DNA of 64,000 bases from Veillonella rogosae JCM 15642 (lineage in GTDB: Bacteria; Bacillota; Negativicutes; Veillonellales; Veillonellaceae), in contig NZ_PPCX01000010.1 of NCBI RefSeq assembly GCF_002959775.1, positions 186,001-250,000 of the forward strand, written 5' to 3'. The notes below the pieces were generated by a model. It saw only the letters and a program-made list of their open reading frames with translations, did not search any database and was not told the DNA's origin. Made by a program: the position numbers and the translations under genes. Numbering within the stretch: position 1 is the stretch's first letter; each line of letters starts with the position of its first letter. Of the stretch, positions 46,517 through 54,340 are shown piece after piece.

Positions 46517-47491
46517 ATGAACAAAAAACATTTAGCAGCTGCTTTCGCAGTATTCGCGGCTACAACTATGTCCTTCTCCGCTTTCGCTGCATCCATCGAT
46601 GCTAATGCACGCGCTTACGAACGCGCTGCAGCAGAGCAATATACTTACGCAGCACCTCAAGCGGCTACACCAGCTTACCAATCTGGCTACGTAACAAGTG
46701 CACCACGCCCTGGTTACAAACCATTGCCAGCGGTTCCTTACACAGCAGGTGACATGGCTCAACAAATGCCTGTATCTAAAGAATTGGGCGATCCAATCTT
46801 CGTAGCACCTCAAACAACTGCTGTAGGTCTTCAAATCATGGACCCTATCGCACCTAGCTACCAACCTGTATACCAAGAAACTGTAAACTCCGTAACAGCT
46901 AATGGCAACGGCAGTGCATACGTTTCTCGTTACAAAACTAACCAATTAAATGCTTTCGACTTATTGTTGAACGGCAAAACTTACACATATGACTTGCCTG
47001 CATACACTAATGGCTACCAAGTGAAAACTGCTAGCACTTATAATCGTGCTGGTGACGGTGTTGCGAATGTATTCTCTACAAACGTAATCACTGAAGCAGT
47101 TGTAAACAACAACTCTTTACGTATCACTGTTAACATGACTCAACCAACAGCTGTAGCAGCTGCTAAATTGCGTTCCATGCAACAAACTGGTCAAGTAGCA
47201 GGTGGTGAAGTAGCTGCATTGTTCGCTTACAATGAAAGCTATGATGGTGTAAAACAAGCTGCTCATTACGACGTATTCAACAACAGCGGCCGTTACATCA
47301 TCGTTAAATCCGGTGCTGTAACTGTACCAAATGGTGCACAACACCCTTATGCAACTGCATTGTTCGCAGTAACTGAAGACACTGTAGCTGCTGTAACAGT
47401 ATCTGGCAACAGTGCTGATGCTTACGACTTAGTAAAAGGCACTGCATACGCAATCGCTCAATCCGCTAAGGTTGGCAACGCACGTCGCTAA
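46517..47491 (+). CDS. Secreted protein of unknown function, 324 aa
   Basis: Signal peptide (about 1-25, ending AFA) followed by an Ala/Pro/Tyr-rich segment (30-130), then a probable beta-rich domain (about 140-324, e.g. NAFDLLLNGKTYTYDLPAY, NNNSLRITVNMTQ). It has no recognised family, no Cys, no SLH. Strong promoter, AGGAG ribosome binding site and the optimal codons used in the SLH genes suggest high expression. Likely periplasmic or surface-located. Confidence 0.7.
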   Translation: MNKKHLAAAFAVFAATTMSFSAFAASIDANARAYERAAAEQYTYAAPQAATPAYQSGYVTSAPRPGYKPLPAVPYTAGDMAQQMPVSKELGDPIFVAPQTTAVGLQIMDPIAPSYQPVYQETVNSVTANGNGSAYVSRYKTNQLNAFDLLLNGKTYTYDLPAYTNGYQVKTASTYNRAGDGVANVFSTNVITEAVVNNNSLRITVNMTQPTAVAAAKLRSMQQTGQVAGGEVAALFAYNESYDGVKQAAHYDVFNNSGRYIIVKSGAVTVPNGAQHPYATALFAVTEDTVAAVTVSGNSADAYDLVKGTAYAIAQSAKVGNARR

Positions 47492-47572
47492 TTCTAACTA
47501 CTAATTCGTTACGAATTTAATTATACTTGTGAAAGCCATAAGCTTTCATGAAAAAAGACTATAAATCACTAA

Positions 47573-47608
47573 ATCCCCTAATGAGGTTGCTCATTAGGGG
47601 ACTTTTTT
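47573..47608. terminator. Terminator of the 324-aa gene
   Basis: Arms tcccctaatgag / ctcattagggga followed by TTTTTT; it also lies downstream of the convergent SGNH gene. Confidence 0.92.
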
Positions 47609-47661
47609 AGTCATGTAAAGACGTCAAAACCGTCTAAAGATCTTTAGACCTTGTAAAAAGT

Positions 47662-48210
47662 CTATAATCTTGTAAAAATTTCTAGTGCTTTGTAAGCCAT
47701 CAAGCGATAGCCTAGCTCATTGGGATGTACTTCTCCAGCAAAGACGATTTGTCCAATTTGATCCGCTTCAAACAAGGTCGTATAGAAATCTATGACCTTA
47801 ATATCATGAGCTGCTGCGTATGCTTTTAGCTGTTCATTAACCTCTCGTACGATGAGGTCTAAACCATCCATATCGCTGTCGATTTGCGTTTCCAAACCAA
47901 TAATAACCTGTCCCTTTGTGCTAGCTAATTCAATGGCTTTCACCAGAGTCTTGAACACATATGCACTATCTCGACCTTGTAAGATATCGTTGGTACCACA
48001 CATTAAGAAGATATGGCGCGTTAGATTGGCTACAGCCGTAACCGCCCAGTTTTCAATATTATAAATCATGGCTTGTACAGAGCAGCCATCTACCCCATAA
48101 TTCGTAAAGTTTACACTCTCAATAGATGCATCGCAGATTTCAACCCACCCACGTCCATAAGGCACATCGTAGCCACGCGTAATGCTGTCGCCAAAACAGA
48201 TGATTTCCAT
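47662..48210 (-). CDS. SGNH/GDSL-family esterase
   Basis: Small cytoplasmic hydrolase, 182 residues. Block I FGDSITRGY (catalytic Ser), block II with Gly in TNYGVDG, block III MCGTNDILQ (Asn) and block V GEVHPNELGY (Asp/His positions). There is no signal peptide. The ATG at 48210 has GGAGGG 6 bases upstream; the ATG at 48216 is adjacent to it. Could be a lysophospholipase or carbohydrate esterase. Confidence 0.88.
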   Translation of the reverse strand: MEIICFGDSITRGYDVPYGRGWVEICDASIESVNFTNYGVDGCSVQAMIYNIENWAVTAVANLTRHIFLMCGTNDILQGRDSAYVFKTLVKAIELASTKGQVIIGLETQIDSDMDGLDLIVREVNEQLKAYAAAHDIKVIDFYTTLFEADQIGQIVFAGEVHPNELGYRLMAYKALEIFTRL

Positions 48211-48350
48211 ATTCATCCCTCCTGTAACTATGCATTAATCATATAATAAAAGCATGTTATACACAATATACATAATATAGAATTTTATATGCACTCTTCA
48301 TGGAATTACACCTATGACTATGGTATACTATTTCCACATAAGAGAGGTCA

Positions 48351-49148
48351 ATGATGAGAAAACTATATCCCTTTTTAGTGATTGCTCTGGCTAGTCTTCA
48401 AACAGCTAGTGCTATTTCACAATACGAATTAGAAAATAAACCTACCCAATTCCAAGTTGCTTATAATAGCCCTACTGAGACTGTGTATATCGACTTGAGT
48501 ACCATCAATCTAGCACAAGCGGGACCAACGTATAATACATTACACGCTCGTACTATTAGTCTATATAAGCAACAAAACATTATTGCAGACTATATGACTA
48601 ATTATACATACCATCGTGGTAAAACGTCTAAAGACATTTACCTCATGGACTGGCATGTGGCTCCTGCTAAATTCTACCAAGTAAATGGTGCCCCTATTGG
48701 AATGGCAGACAATCACCGCTCCGTTTTATCTACAGGTGCTCGCGTAGCTCCGAAAGGTTCAGCCGTCGCTGAAATAGGTCAGTTTATCTTGCACAATGCG
48801 TTAGAAATGGAGCGAATCACATATACCTTCACAAATCCCTATGTGCCACCACGCCCATATAAACCGATGAACACCCCTGCTCCTACGGCAGAGAAACCAT
48901 TATTTGGCGTTCAACCACCTGAAGGTGTATATAAACCACTGAACCAACTAGAATCGCCTTATGCGTATCATCAACCGCGCTTAGCGCCATCTAAACTAGG
49001 TGTATATGGACCAGTTCCTCCACCACCGCCAACAGGACCACGCCCTGATTGGGCTCTTGATATACAAAATCAAGATTTACCAGATCCGAACACACCTATG
49101 AGTCAATGGGGCCCACAACCAGATTATAATGCGCCTCCTAGACCATAG
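48351..49148 (+). CDS. Secreted proline-rich protein of unknown function
   Basis: 265 residues: signal peptide (about 1-22, ending ASA), a globular part (about 23-160, with TVYIDLSTINLAQAG and YLMDWHVAPAKFYQV), and a long proline-rich C-terminus (PPPPPTGPRPDW, NAPPRP) that may span the periplasm or cross a cell-wall layer. No family recognised. GAGAGG precedes the start. Confidence 0.7.
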   Translation: MMRKLYPFLVIALASLQTASAISQYELENKPTQFQVAYNSPTETVYIDLSTINLAQAGPTYNTLHARTISLYKQQNIIADYMTNYTYHRGKTSKDIYLMDWHVAPAKFYQVNGAPIGMADNHRSVLSTGARVAPKGSAVAEIGQFILHNALEMERITYTFTNPYVPPRPYKPMNTPAPTAEKPLFGVQPPEGVYKPLNQLESPYAYHQPRLAPSKLGVYGPVPPPPPTGPRPDWALDIQNQDLPDPNTPMSQWGPQPDYNAPPRP

Positions 49149-49256
49149 GAACGTATCTCTATTCTAACTATATCCCTTAGATATGAGTTTATACTACGAT
49201 TACATTAGCTAGGTTTTTCATTAGTTTGAAGCTTACCTAATAGAATACAAGACTAC

Positions 49257-49284
49257 AAAAAAGGACCCATACGGGTCCTCTTTT
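49257..49284. terminator. Terminator between the proline-rich protein and MFS genes
   Basis: Arms aaaaggaccc / gggtcctctttt around ATAC. Confidence 0.85.
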
Positions 49285-49338
49285 GTTATAGTATTTATAC
49301 TTTTATGTACCTATATATCCTAATTAGATGCTTTCACA

Positions 49339-50565
49339 TTATTTAAGACGAATAAAGAACAATGCACATGCACCGATTACAGGCGCAATAGCGATGGACA
49401 TCAAGGACATTTGGTAGCTGCCCGTCATAACGAGGACATTGCCCAAGAGAAGTGGCGCCAAGAGAGCACCGATTTGGTTGAATAAGTTTACGAAGCCCGC
49501 TGTGGTACCGCGTAAATGAGGTGCTGCGGATTGAACTACGAGAGCATTAGTCAAGGCACTGTGCATGAAAGCACCAATACCGAGGATTGGACCTGTAATG
49601 AAGAGCATATTCGGATTGGATGTACTAGCGAATAAGATCAAAGCCGGACCAAATAGGAACATAACAAGCGCGGCTAAATGATTTTTCTTGATTGGTAAAA
49701 TATCGGACAAGATACCGATGGTTGGTTTTGCAATAAGTGCTGCCGTACCGAACACACTCATAACTTGACCTGCGTAGATAGCGGTTACGCCTAATTGTTT
49801 AACCATGTACAAGTTTGCCCATTGCGTTACGCCCCAAGTTGTACCTGTTGCAAAGAAACCAGCGATGGCTAAACAACGAATATTACGGTTTGAAAGGATA
49901 TGCTTTAAGTTCTCTTTCAAGGACGTTTGACCTACGCCGAGCTTAGCCGCTGCTTCGGAAGCCTCTGCTTCGCGTTGCGCCATGATTTCAGCACTTGGCT
50001 TACGTACCGTGAAGTAACATAATACGAGTACTGCCAACGGCAAGATAGCTGTAGCCAGGAATGCTGTTTGCCAACCGTAATGTGTAGCTACATAGGGTGC
50101 GTAAAGATTTACAGTAGTAATACCGAAGGAAGTACAGCTCATAAAGATACCTACAGCCGCACCACGTTGGTTAGGCCCAAAGTGATCGCCGATTGCACTC
50201 AAGCAAGAAGCTTGTACGGGACCAGACATAACGCCTAACAAGAAGCGCAAGCCCCAAGCCATGTTGTAGTCTGTAATGGTACTCATAAGAGCCGTTACAG
50301 CAGCCATACCAATTAAGCTAAATAAGATAGTTCGTCTATAACCAATTTTGTCGGCTAAGATACCACCTGGCAATACTGTTAAGGCATAACCAAAGTAAAA
50401 GGCCGAAATATGCTGTGCTCCCATCTTTGCAGTAAAGTGCAAAGCCTCGTTGAGGATAGGCATAACAGAAGACCAAGATAAGCGCATTACAAAACTCAAC
50501 AAGAACGTGAGCCATACGCTAAGGAGAATTAAAATCTGAGTTCGCGAGAAACTAAGTCGATTCAT
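49339..50565 (-). CDS. MFS transporter (anion:cation symporter-like)
   Basis: 408 residues, 12 hydrophobic segments. Motif A-like GGILADKIGYRRTILF follows the second segment, with a matching loop ILSDILPIKKNH in the second half. RFLLGVMSGPVQ and CTSFGITTVN segments resemble organic-anion (ACS) members. Substrate unknown. AAGGAGC precedes the ATG. It is the last gene of host character before the Rhs/immunity tract. Confidence 0.85.
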   Translation of the reverse strand: MNRLSFSRTQILILLSVWLTFLLSFVMRLSWSSVMPILNEALHFTAKMGAQHISAFYFGYALTVLPGGILADKIGYRRTILFSLIGMAAVTALMSTITDYNMAWGLRFLLGVMSGPVQASCLSAIGDHFGPNQRGAAVGIFMSCTSFGITTVNLYAPYVATHYGWQTAFLATAILPLAVLVLCYFTVRKPSAEIMAQREAEASEAAAKLGVGQTSLKENLKHILSNRNIRCLAIAGFFATGTTWGVTQWANLYMVKQLGVTAIYAGQVMSVFGTAALIAKPTIGILSDILPIKKNHLAALVMFLFGPALILFASTSNPNMLFITGPILGIGAFMHSALTNALVVQSAAPHLRGTTAGFVNLFNQIGALLAPLLLGNVLVMTGSYQMSLMSIAIAPVIGACALFFIRLK

Positions 50566-50652
50566 ACGAGCTCCTTTCTACAGAATAAAAACATATAAAG
50601 TAATCATACTATAAATAGAAAGATTTTTTCAAATACAAAGCATGACGGATAA

Positions 50653-50692
50653 CATAAAAAAGAACCCTCTACCGATTAGATAAAGGGTTATC
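50653..50692 (-). terminator. Distal terminator of the immunity tract
   Basis: AACCCTCTA / TAAAGGGTT stem with a T-run on the minus strand; shields the MFS gene. Confidence 0.6.
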
Positions 50693-50846
50693 TCTAGTAT
50701 TATACAAGGAACGGGCTCCAATTGCCTTACCAAGTATATTAATAAATCAAAAGAAACGAGCAACAGGCAACAAATGGCCCAACCAATCTCTAAAGATTTA
50801 TATTATACGAATAATATAGCACAAGTACGAGATTAAAGCTATATAT

Positions 50847-50877
50847 AAAACCCTCTAGGCATAACCTAAAGGGCTTT
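50847..50877 (-). terminator. Proximal terminator of the immunity tract
   Basis: AAACCCTCTAGG / CCTAAAGGGCTTT stem with a T-run on the minus strand. Confidence 0.7.
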
Positions 50878-50962
50878 CTAAATTGTGGAAGAGATAGTAG
50901 CTATTTCGTATTGGTTGCTTTCTCCGTCTTCTTTGGTCCGGTTAAATCCTTTTTAGTTTTGT

Positions 50963-51547
50963 TTAAGTCGTTTGTACGAAGAATAATCCACCAGATAGAT
51001 CTCGATTTATAAAAATATATCCGATGTTCTCAGTTAGATAAAAAATTTCATTTACTTCTTCAGGTAGATCCATTCCTAAGATTTGACCTATGAAAATATA
51101 TTTTTCTAGAAAATCATCACTCTCTTGCTGTAAATATTCAGGTTGTCCTCCTAGAAAACTCATTTCATCTAAATTCTCAATAGGATTAATTGGATAAAAT
51201 TTATCTAGGTTAAACTTGAACTGATTTTTATCTCCGATGATCACTCTCGTGTGTCCTTGAATAGCATCGTCAATTTCAGTAATGTAGTCAAGAAAATAAT
51301 CTTCTTTATCATAATAAGAAAAAACGTAAATTGCTTTATCTTTATATTCCATATCCTGAAAATCTGTTTTAAATTGAGGTGCAATAGTTAATAGATTTTC
51401 AATTGGTATAAAAGCAACCAATGCTAACTCATGACCATCTGGCGCTATCACTTTATTTGAATAGTCTAAATCTAGCCCAACTAATATATTATTTATATTG
51501 GATTTGCTATCTAAAAAGTTAAAATTAACGTATCCATTTTTTTCCAT
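50963..51547 (-). CDS. Candidate immunity protein, 194 aa (DUF1963-like hints)
   Basis: Acidic, soluble, very AT-rich gene. The segment MSFLGGQPEYLQQESDDFLEKYIFIGQI recalls the GGxPxWxQ ... GQ pattern of YwqG/DUF1963 proteins, known in polymorphic-toxin immunity, but this is weak. TAGGAG lies before the ATG. It directly follows a toxin tail (51566-51670), the usual toxin-immunity order. It is the last cassette on the left end of the tract. Confidence 0.55.
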   Translation of the reverse strand: MEKNGYVNFNFLDSKSNINNILVGLDLDYSNKVIAPDGHELALVAFIPIENLLTIAPQFKTDFQDMEYKDKAIYVFSYYDKEDYFLDYITEIDDAIQGHTRVIIGDKNQFKFNLDKFYPINPIENLDEMSFLGGQPEYLQQESDDFLEKYIFIGQILGMDLPEEVNEIFYLTENIGYIFINRDLSGGLFFVQTT

Positions 51548-51565
51548 TTAAATTCTCCTAAAAAT

Positions 51566-51670
51566 TTAAGGGCATTTCTCACCTACTTTTTTCAATTTTC
51601 TAAGAAATTTCTTAGCTTCTTTTCTTAATCCTCCTCCAGAAGTTTTAGGTTTGTAACGATAATCCGCTAA
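51566..51670 (-). pseudogene. C-terminal remnant of a toxin tip
   Basis: About 34 codons without a start (DLADYRYKPKTSGGGLRK ... ending KKVGEKCP, stop at 51566). Upstream in frame is a stop codon, so only the tail survives. It is basic and Gly-rich, as are many nuclease tips. It precedes the 194-aa candidate immunity gene by 18 nt. Confidence 0.6.
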
Positions 51671-51680
51671 ATCTTATTAA

Positions 51681-52004
51681 TTAATTGATATTTATCAATA
51701 TTTTTAATTCGTCTGGTAGTTTGGCACCATTTCTATATGCCTTTTTAGCCCAAAATATGGCTTTTTCTTTATTGCCTTGTGTGAAAAATAAATCGGCTAA
51801 ATTGGATTGGGCAATTGGATGTCCATTTTTTGCCGCTATCTCTAGCCATTTAAATGCCGAATCTTGATCTAAAGATACAAACATATGGTATTGATATAAT
51901 TTGAATGCTGAGTTTTTATCTCCATTAGTGGCGTTCTTTTCGAGAATTTGAATTTCTTCATCTGAAAGCCAATAAGTACTACCTGTTGATATAAAGTTAG
52001 TCAT
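51681..52004 (-). CDS. Sel1-like repeat protein, candidate immunity
   Basis: 107 residues with two Sel1/TPR-like helical repeats (SAFKLYQYHMFVSLDQDSAFKWLEIAAKNGHPIAQSNLADLFFTQ and the following helix KEKAIFWAKKAYRNGA). Sel1 proteins occur as immunity partners in Rhs and other polymorphic toxin loci. GGAAAG precedes the ATG. Nothing in the sequence identifies the toxin. Confidence 0.6.
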   Translation of the reverse strand: MTNFISTGSTYWLSDEEIQILEKNATNGDKNSAFKLYQYHMFVSLDQDSAFKWLEIAAKNGHPIAQSNLADLFFTQGNKEKAIFWAKKAYRNGAKLPDELKILININ

Positions 52005-52048
52005 TTTAAATTTCTTTCCGGATGTTGTTTACATGATATTAAAGGGGT

Positions 52049-52110
52049 GTACCTGTGCGTACCGCACATGCCCTACGTCAGGATTGGAAGTTTCATGCGG
52101 GCTACAACTT
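52049..52110 (-). repeat. Cassette-end repeat, copy 1
   Basis: GTGCGTACCGCAC, CCTACGTCAGGATTGGAAG, GGGCTACAACTT, abutting the stop codon of the 70-aa gene. Its inner GTGCG/CGCAC arms can pair. Confidence 0.8.
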
Positions 52111-52112
52111 AC

Positions 52113-52325
52113 TTATTCATCTTCATAAGCATCACCATAGCTTTGAAAAGAGGAATCTAACCAAAACCATTCTTTTTCATTGGAAACCAATTTCTCCAGT
52201 AGTTCTGTAAATGACTTAGCAATAATGGGAGACTCATCAGGTGTAGCATGAGTTTCTATAAAACTATCATAACAAAAACCAAATCTTTTTTGTTCTAATT
52301 TTTCAATTAATTCTTTGATTTTCAT
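52113..52325 (-). CDS. Candidate immunity protein, 70 aa (possibly a SUKH fragment)
   Basis: Short acidic protein with a good ribosome binding site (AAGGAG). IIAKSFTELLEKLVSNEKEWFWLD resembles the C-terminal helix region of SUKH proteins such as the one at 57153 (IIIAKSFDEFLNCLEE). It is therefore either a small stand-alone family or a fragment lacking the SUKH N-terminal fold. Confidence 0.45.
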   Translation of the reverse strand: MKIKELIEKLEQKRFGFCYDSFIETHATPDESPIIAKSFTELLEKLVSNEKEWFWLDSSFQSYGDAYEDE

Positions 52326-52370
52326 AAAATACTCCTTAGGACTAAGAGTTTTTGTTCAGGCTACAGCTTG

Positions 52371-52604
52371 CTAATTATTGATAATAGATTTTTTAGCTAT
52401 ATGTATTAGATCTTTATAATTCTCCATAAAAGGTTCTTCTAATGTGGATTCTAATAAGCACTCTAAGTCATATAGTATTTTTTGCTCAGCTTCATCAATA
52501 ATTTGATTATTTTCAACGAACTTAACAAGCCATTCAAAAAAAACTAAGACTTCATGGTTGTTAAATTTAATAATATAGTCATTAGACTCTTTTCTAATTT
52601 CCAT
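52371..52604 (-). CDS. Candidate immunity protein, 77 aa
   Basis: Small acidic all-helical-looking protein (VLVFFEWLVKFVENNQIIDEAEQKILYDLECLLEST), no recognised family. GAGGAG is upstream. A partial cassette-end repeat (CAGGCTACAGCTTGCTAA) abuts its stop codon, which supports it being a separate cassette. Confidence 0.5.
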   Translation of the reverse strand: MEIRKESNDYIIKFNNHEVLVFFEWLVKFVENNQIIDEAEQKILYDLECLLESTLEEPFMENYKDLIHIAKKSIINN

Positions 52605-52675
52605 AATATTATAATGCTCCTCGAGAAACTACATTTTGCAAATGACTGGTAATGAGATTCTTAAAGAACCAATAT

Positions 52676-52713
52676 TTCAGACGATCTTAAAGAGGATAGT
52701 GAGGTCGTCTGAA
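52676..52713 (-). terminator. Inverted DUS-like pair forming a terminator
   Basis: TTCAGACGATC (52676-52686) faces AGGTCGTCTGAA (52702-52713) and is followed by AAAAAT. Neisseria commonly uses paired uptake sequences as terminators. This pair lies upstream of the 77-aa gene and downstream of the SUKH gene. Confidence 0.75.
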
Positions 52714-52726
52714 AAATAGAAGCTGC

Positions 52727-52782
52727 GTGCGTACCGCGCACACTTACGTCGGGATTGGAGGTTTCATACGGGCTACAACTTG
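52727..52782 (-). repeat. Cassette-end repeat, copy 2
   Basis: GCGTGCGTACCGCGCAC, ACGTCGGGATTGGAGG, GGGCTACAACTTGCTA, ending at the stop codon of the SUKH gene. Confidence 0.8.
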
Positions 52783-53217
52783 CTATTCCCCCAACAATGT
52801 TTCTTTAAATAAGCTATCAAGTGATTCATATAACATTTCCATTTCCGATGAATCATGGTAATAAATAAAAATATGTCCCTGTTGATCCATTAAAATAGGA
52901 TTACCTGAACCATCATCTGATATTGCATAAAGTTTATTCATTGGTTGTTCATGTAATTCTAAAAGTTTTTGAAATCCCTGAGTTAATTCGATAACTGTTT
53001 CTTTTCCAATTAATGTTGAATTATGGAAAGCATGGATATCCAAACCAGCGCTTGCGCCGCCGAATTTTTTAATAAATTCAATGTAATCATCGTGAAATTT
53101 TATTCCTAAAATATTTTCAGCATGTTTAATTTCCTCACTACTAGCGGGTATCCCTTTAAGCTCAGGGTAATCTTGAAAATATTTAATAAGTAAATTCATT
53201 GTTTCGTAACTAATCAT
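52783..53217 (-). CDS. SUKH (SMI1/KNR4) immunity protein
   Basis: 144 residues with the SUKH fold signature: E-rich helix IPASSEEIKHAENILGIKFHDDYIEFIKKFGGASAG, central VIELTQGFQKL and C-terminal YAISDDGSGNPILMD...HIFIYYHDSSE. SUKH proteins neutralise a wide range of nuclease toxin tips. The upstream Rhs remnant's TGA stop overlaps this ATG (ATGA), the normal toxin-immunity junction. Confidence 0.85.
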   Translation of the reverse strand: MISYETMNLLIKYFQDYPELKGIPASSEEIKHAENILGIKFHDDYIEFIKKFGGASAGLDIHAFHNSTLIGKETVIELTQGFQKLLELHEQPMNKLYAISDDGSGNPILMDQQGHIFIYYHDSSEMEMLYESLDSLFKETLLGE

Positions 53218-53511
53218 TTAATACCTCTTCTAGATAATTCTTTTAAAGCTTGGTCGTACCAGAACTCGCGCTTCCATTGATTAAATTCATCTCTATTGTC
53301 AATGCCGCATTTATTTCCTGTTTCACGATTGCAATACTGGTTTTGCAAGCGGAAGGGCTAGTATGCGCTATCCGTTACCTTGATTTCCTCATTCAGACGA
53401 CCCCAGCCAGTGTAGTTGCCGAACAATAAGAGGTTGCCGAGGTCATCGTAGTAGTAACTTGTGCCGTTGTAGGTTTTCAGGCGGTTATCTTGAACGGTAG
53501 GGATAACGAGT
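53214..53511 (-). pseudogene. Rhs core fragment fused to a short toxin tail
   Basis: Rhs core end (SYYYDDLGNLLLFGNYTGWGRLNEEIKVTDSAY, then TAG stop at 53358-53360, then PFRLQNQYCNRETG) runs straight into a 30-residue tip ending WYDQALKELSRRGIK. A start codon and most of the tip are missing. GRLNEE is encoded by a DUS-like GGGTCGTCTGAA. Its stop overlaps the SUKH start. Confidence 0.8.
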
Positions 53512-53514
53512 TAT

Positions 53515-53814
53515 TTAATCAAATTTATTTTCAAATCGCATAAAAAAACATCCTTTATACCTATTCAATAAAAGAATATTATCATTATTCTCAATAATAA
53601 ATATTTTTTCATATAGAAAATTTGGAAAATCAGCCAATACATCTGTAACAGCACTATCTATTGCTTCATACTCATCATCTGTCAGTGGCGAATCAATATA
53701 TACATAAAGAGTAAATAATTCTTCAGTCATATCAAATGCAATAAGTCTGACTTTTTTACAAATTGCTCCAAGAAAAGCCGTTTGCATACTTAAAATAATT
53801 TCTTTTTTTTTCAT
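53515..53814 (-). CDS. Candidate immunity protein, 99 aa
   Basis: Small acidic protein (SMQTAFLGAICKKVRLIAFD, EELFTLYVYIDSPLTDDEYEAIDSAVTDVLADFP) of a type frequently found after Rhs tips, but I cannot name the family. The coding start is ATG followed by nine A residues, a slippage-prone tract. TGAGGAATT precedes it. Its stop is within the next Rhs fragment's reading region. Confidence 0.55.
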   Translation of the reverse strand: MKKKEIILSMQTAFLGAICKKVRLIAFDMTEELFTLYVYIDSPLTDDEYEAIDSAVTDVLADFPNFLYEKIFIIENNDNILLLNRYKGCFFMRFENKFD

Positions 53815-53847
53815 AATTAATTCCTCAGATAAAATATAGAATTTATG

Positions 53848-54290
53848 TTATATCAGGCAATGCAGGAATAATATGGGCTCTTTTTTGGATGAATGAATTA
53901 TTCCCCATTCTGTCGGAGTCTCATCTCCTGTATCCTTATCAACATAACTTCCAATAAATCCTGAGGATTTGCAGACAGAAGGGCTGGTATGCGCTATCTG
54001 TTACCTTGGTTTCCTCTTTCAGACGCCCTCAGGCGGTGTATTCGCCGTACCACAACAGATTGCTGTCCTTATCGGTCATTTCTCTTGGGATGCCGATTTT
54101 GTCGCAGTGGAAGTAGTGGGTTTGCTGGCGGCTTTCACCGTCTTCGGTTATCCAATCGCGGACTTGGGCCAAGAGGGCGTAGCCGTCAGAATCGGTGTAG
54201 ATATAGGTATATCTGCCGTCCCAAACGAATCCGGTTTCCTCTTCGAGGTCGTCTGAAAAACAAAAACCGCGTGCGTGCCACATACACCCT
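53848..54290 (-). pseudogene. Rhs core fragment with toxin tail, multiply broken
   Basis: Core sequence FVWDGRYTYIYTDSDGY, THYFHCDKIGIPREM, TDKDSNLLWYGEYTA ends at a TGA (54029) where a Trp codon is expected (GEYTAWGRLK), then resumes GRLKEETKVTDSAYQPFCLQ. A frame change leads to a tip tail (SGFIGSYVDKDTGDETPTEW ... with HIIPALPDIT in another frame, stop near 53848). At least two frameshifts plus a nonsense change. Confidence 0.75.
54246..54257 (+). other. DNA uptake sequence, mucosa dialect
   Basis: AGGTCGTCTGAA, exact match to the AG-mucDUS of commensal Neisseria. It falls inside the Rhs remnant. Confidence 0.85.
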
Positions 54291-54335
54291 ACGTCAGGAT
54301 TGAAAGTTTTGTGCGAGCTACGGCTTGTTACAAAG
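54264..54335 (-). repeat. Cassette-end repeat, copy 3
   Basis: CCGCGTGCGTGCCACATAC, CCTACGTCAGGATTGAAAG, GAGCTACGGCTTGTTA. It begins just after the uptake sequence at 54246 and ends shortly before the stop of the 222-aa gene. Confidence 0.75.
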
Positions 54336-54340
54336 ACTAA

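Larger units (their letters stand above)
50566..50962. other. Transition zone between host-like DNA and the Rhs/immunity tract
   Basis: 397 bases with two terminator hairpins (about 50653-50692 and 50847-50877). A short minus-strand coding tail ends at about 50903 (LNKTKKDLTGPKKTEKATNTK then stop) and lies out of frame with the immunity gene next to it. The tail may be the remnant of a gene cut when the tract arrived. I see no integrase, tRNA or clean target-site repeat. Confidence 0.5.

Noticed and set aside
54029..54283. 84-residue stand-alone gene
   Set aside because: Its sequence is Rhs core with no real start and a premature stop; treated as pseudogene.
53969..54303. Plus-strand frames over Rhs remnants
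   Set aside because: Antisense shadows of GC-richer Rhs core DNA.
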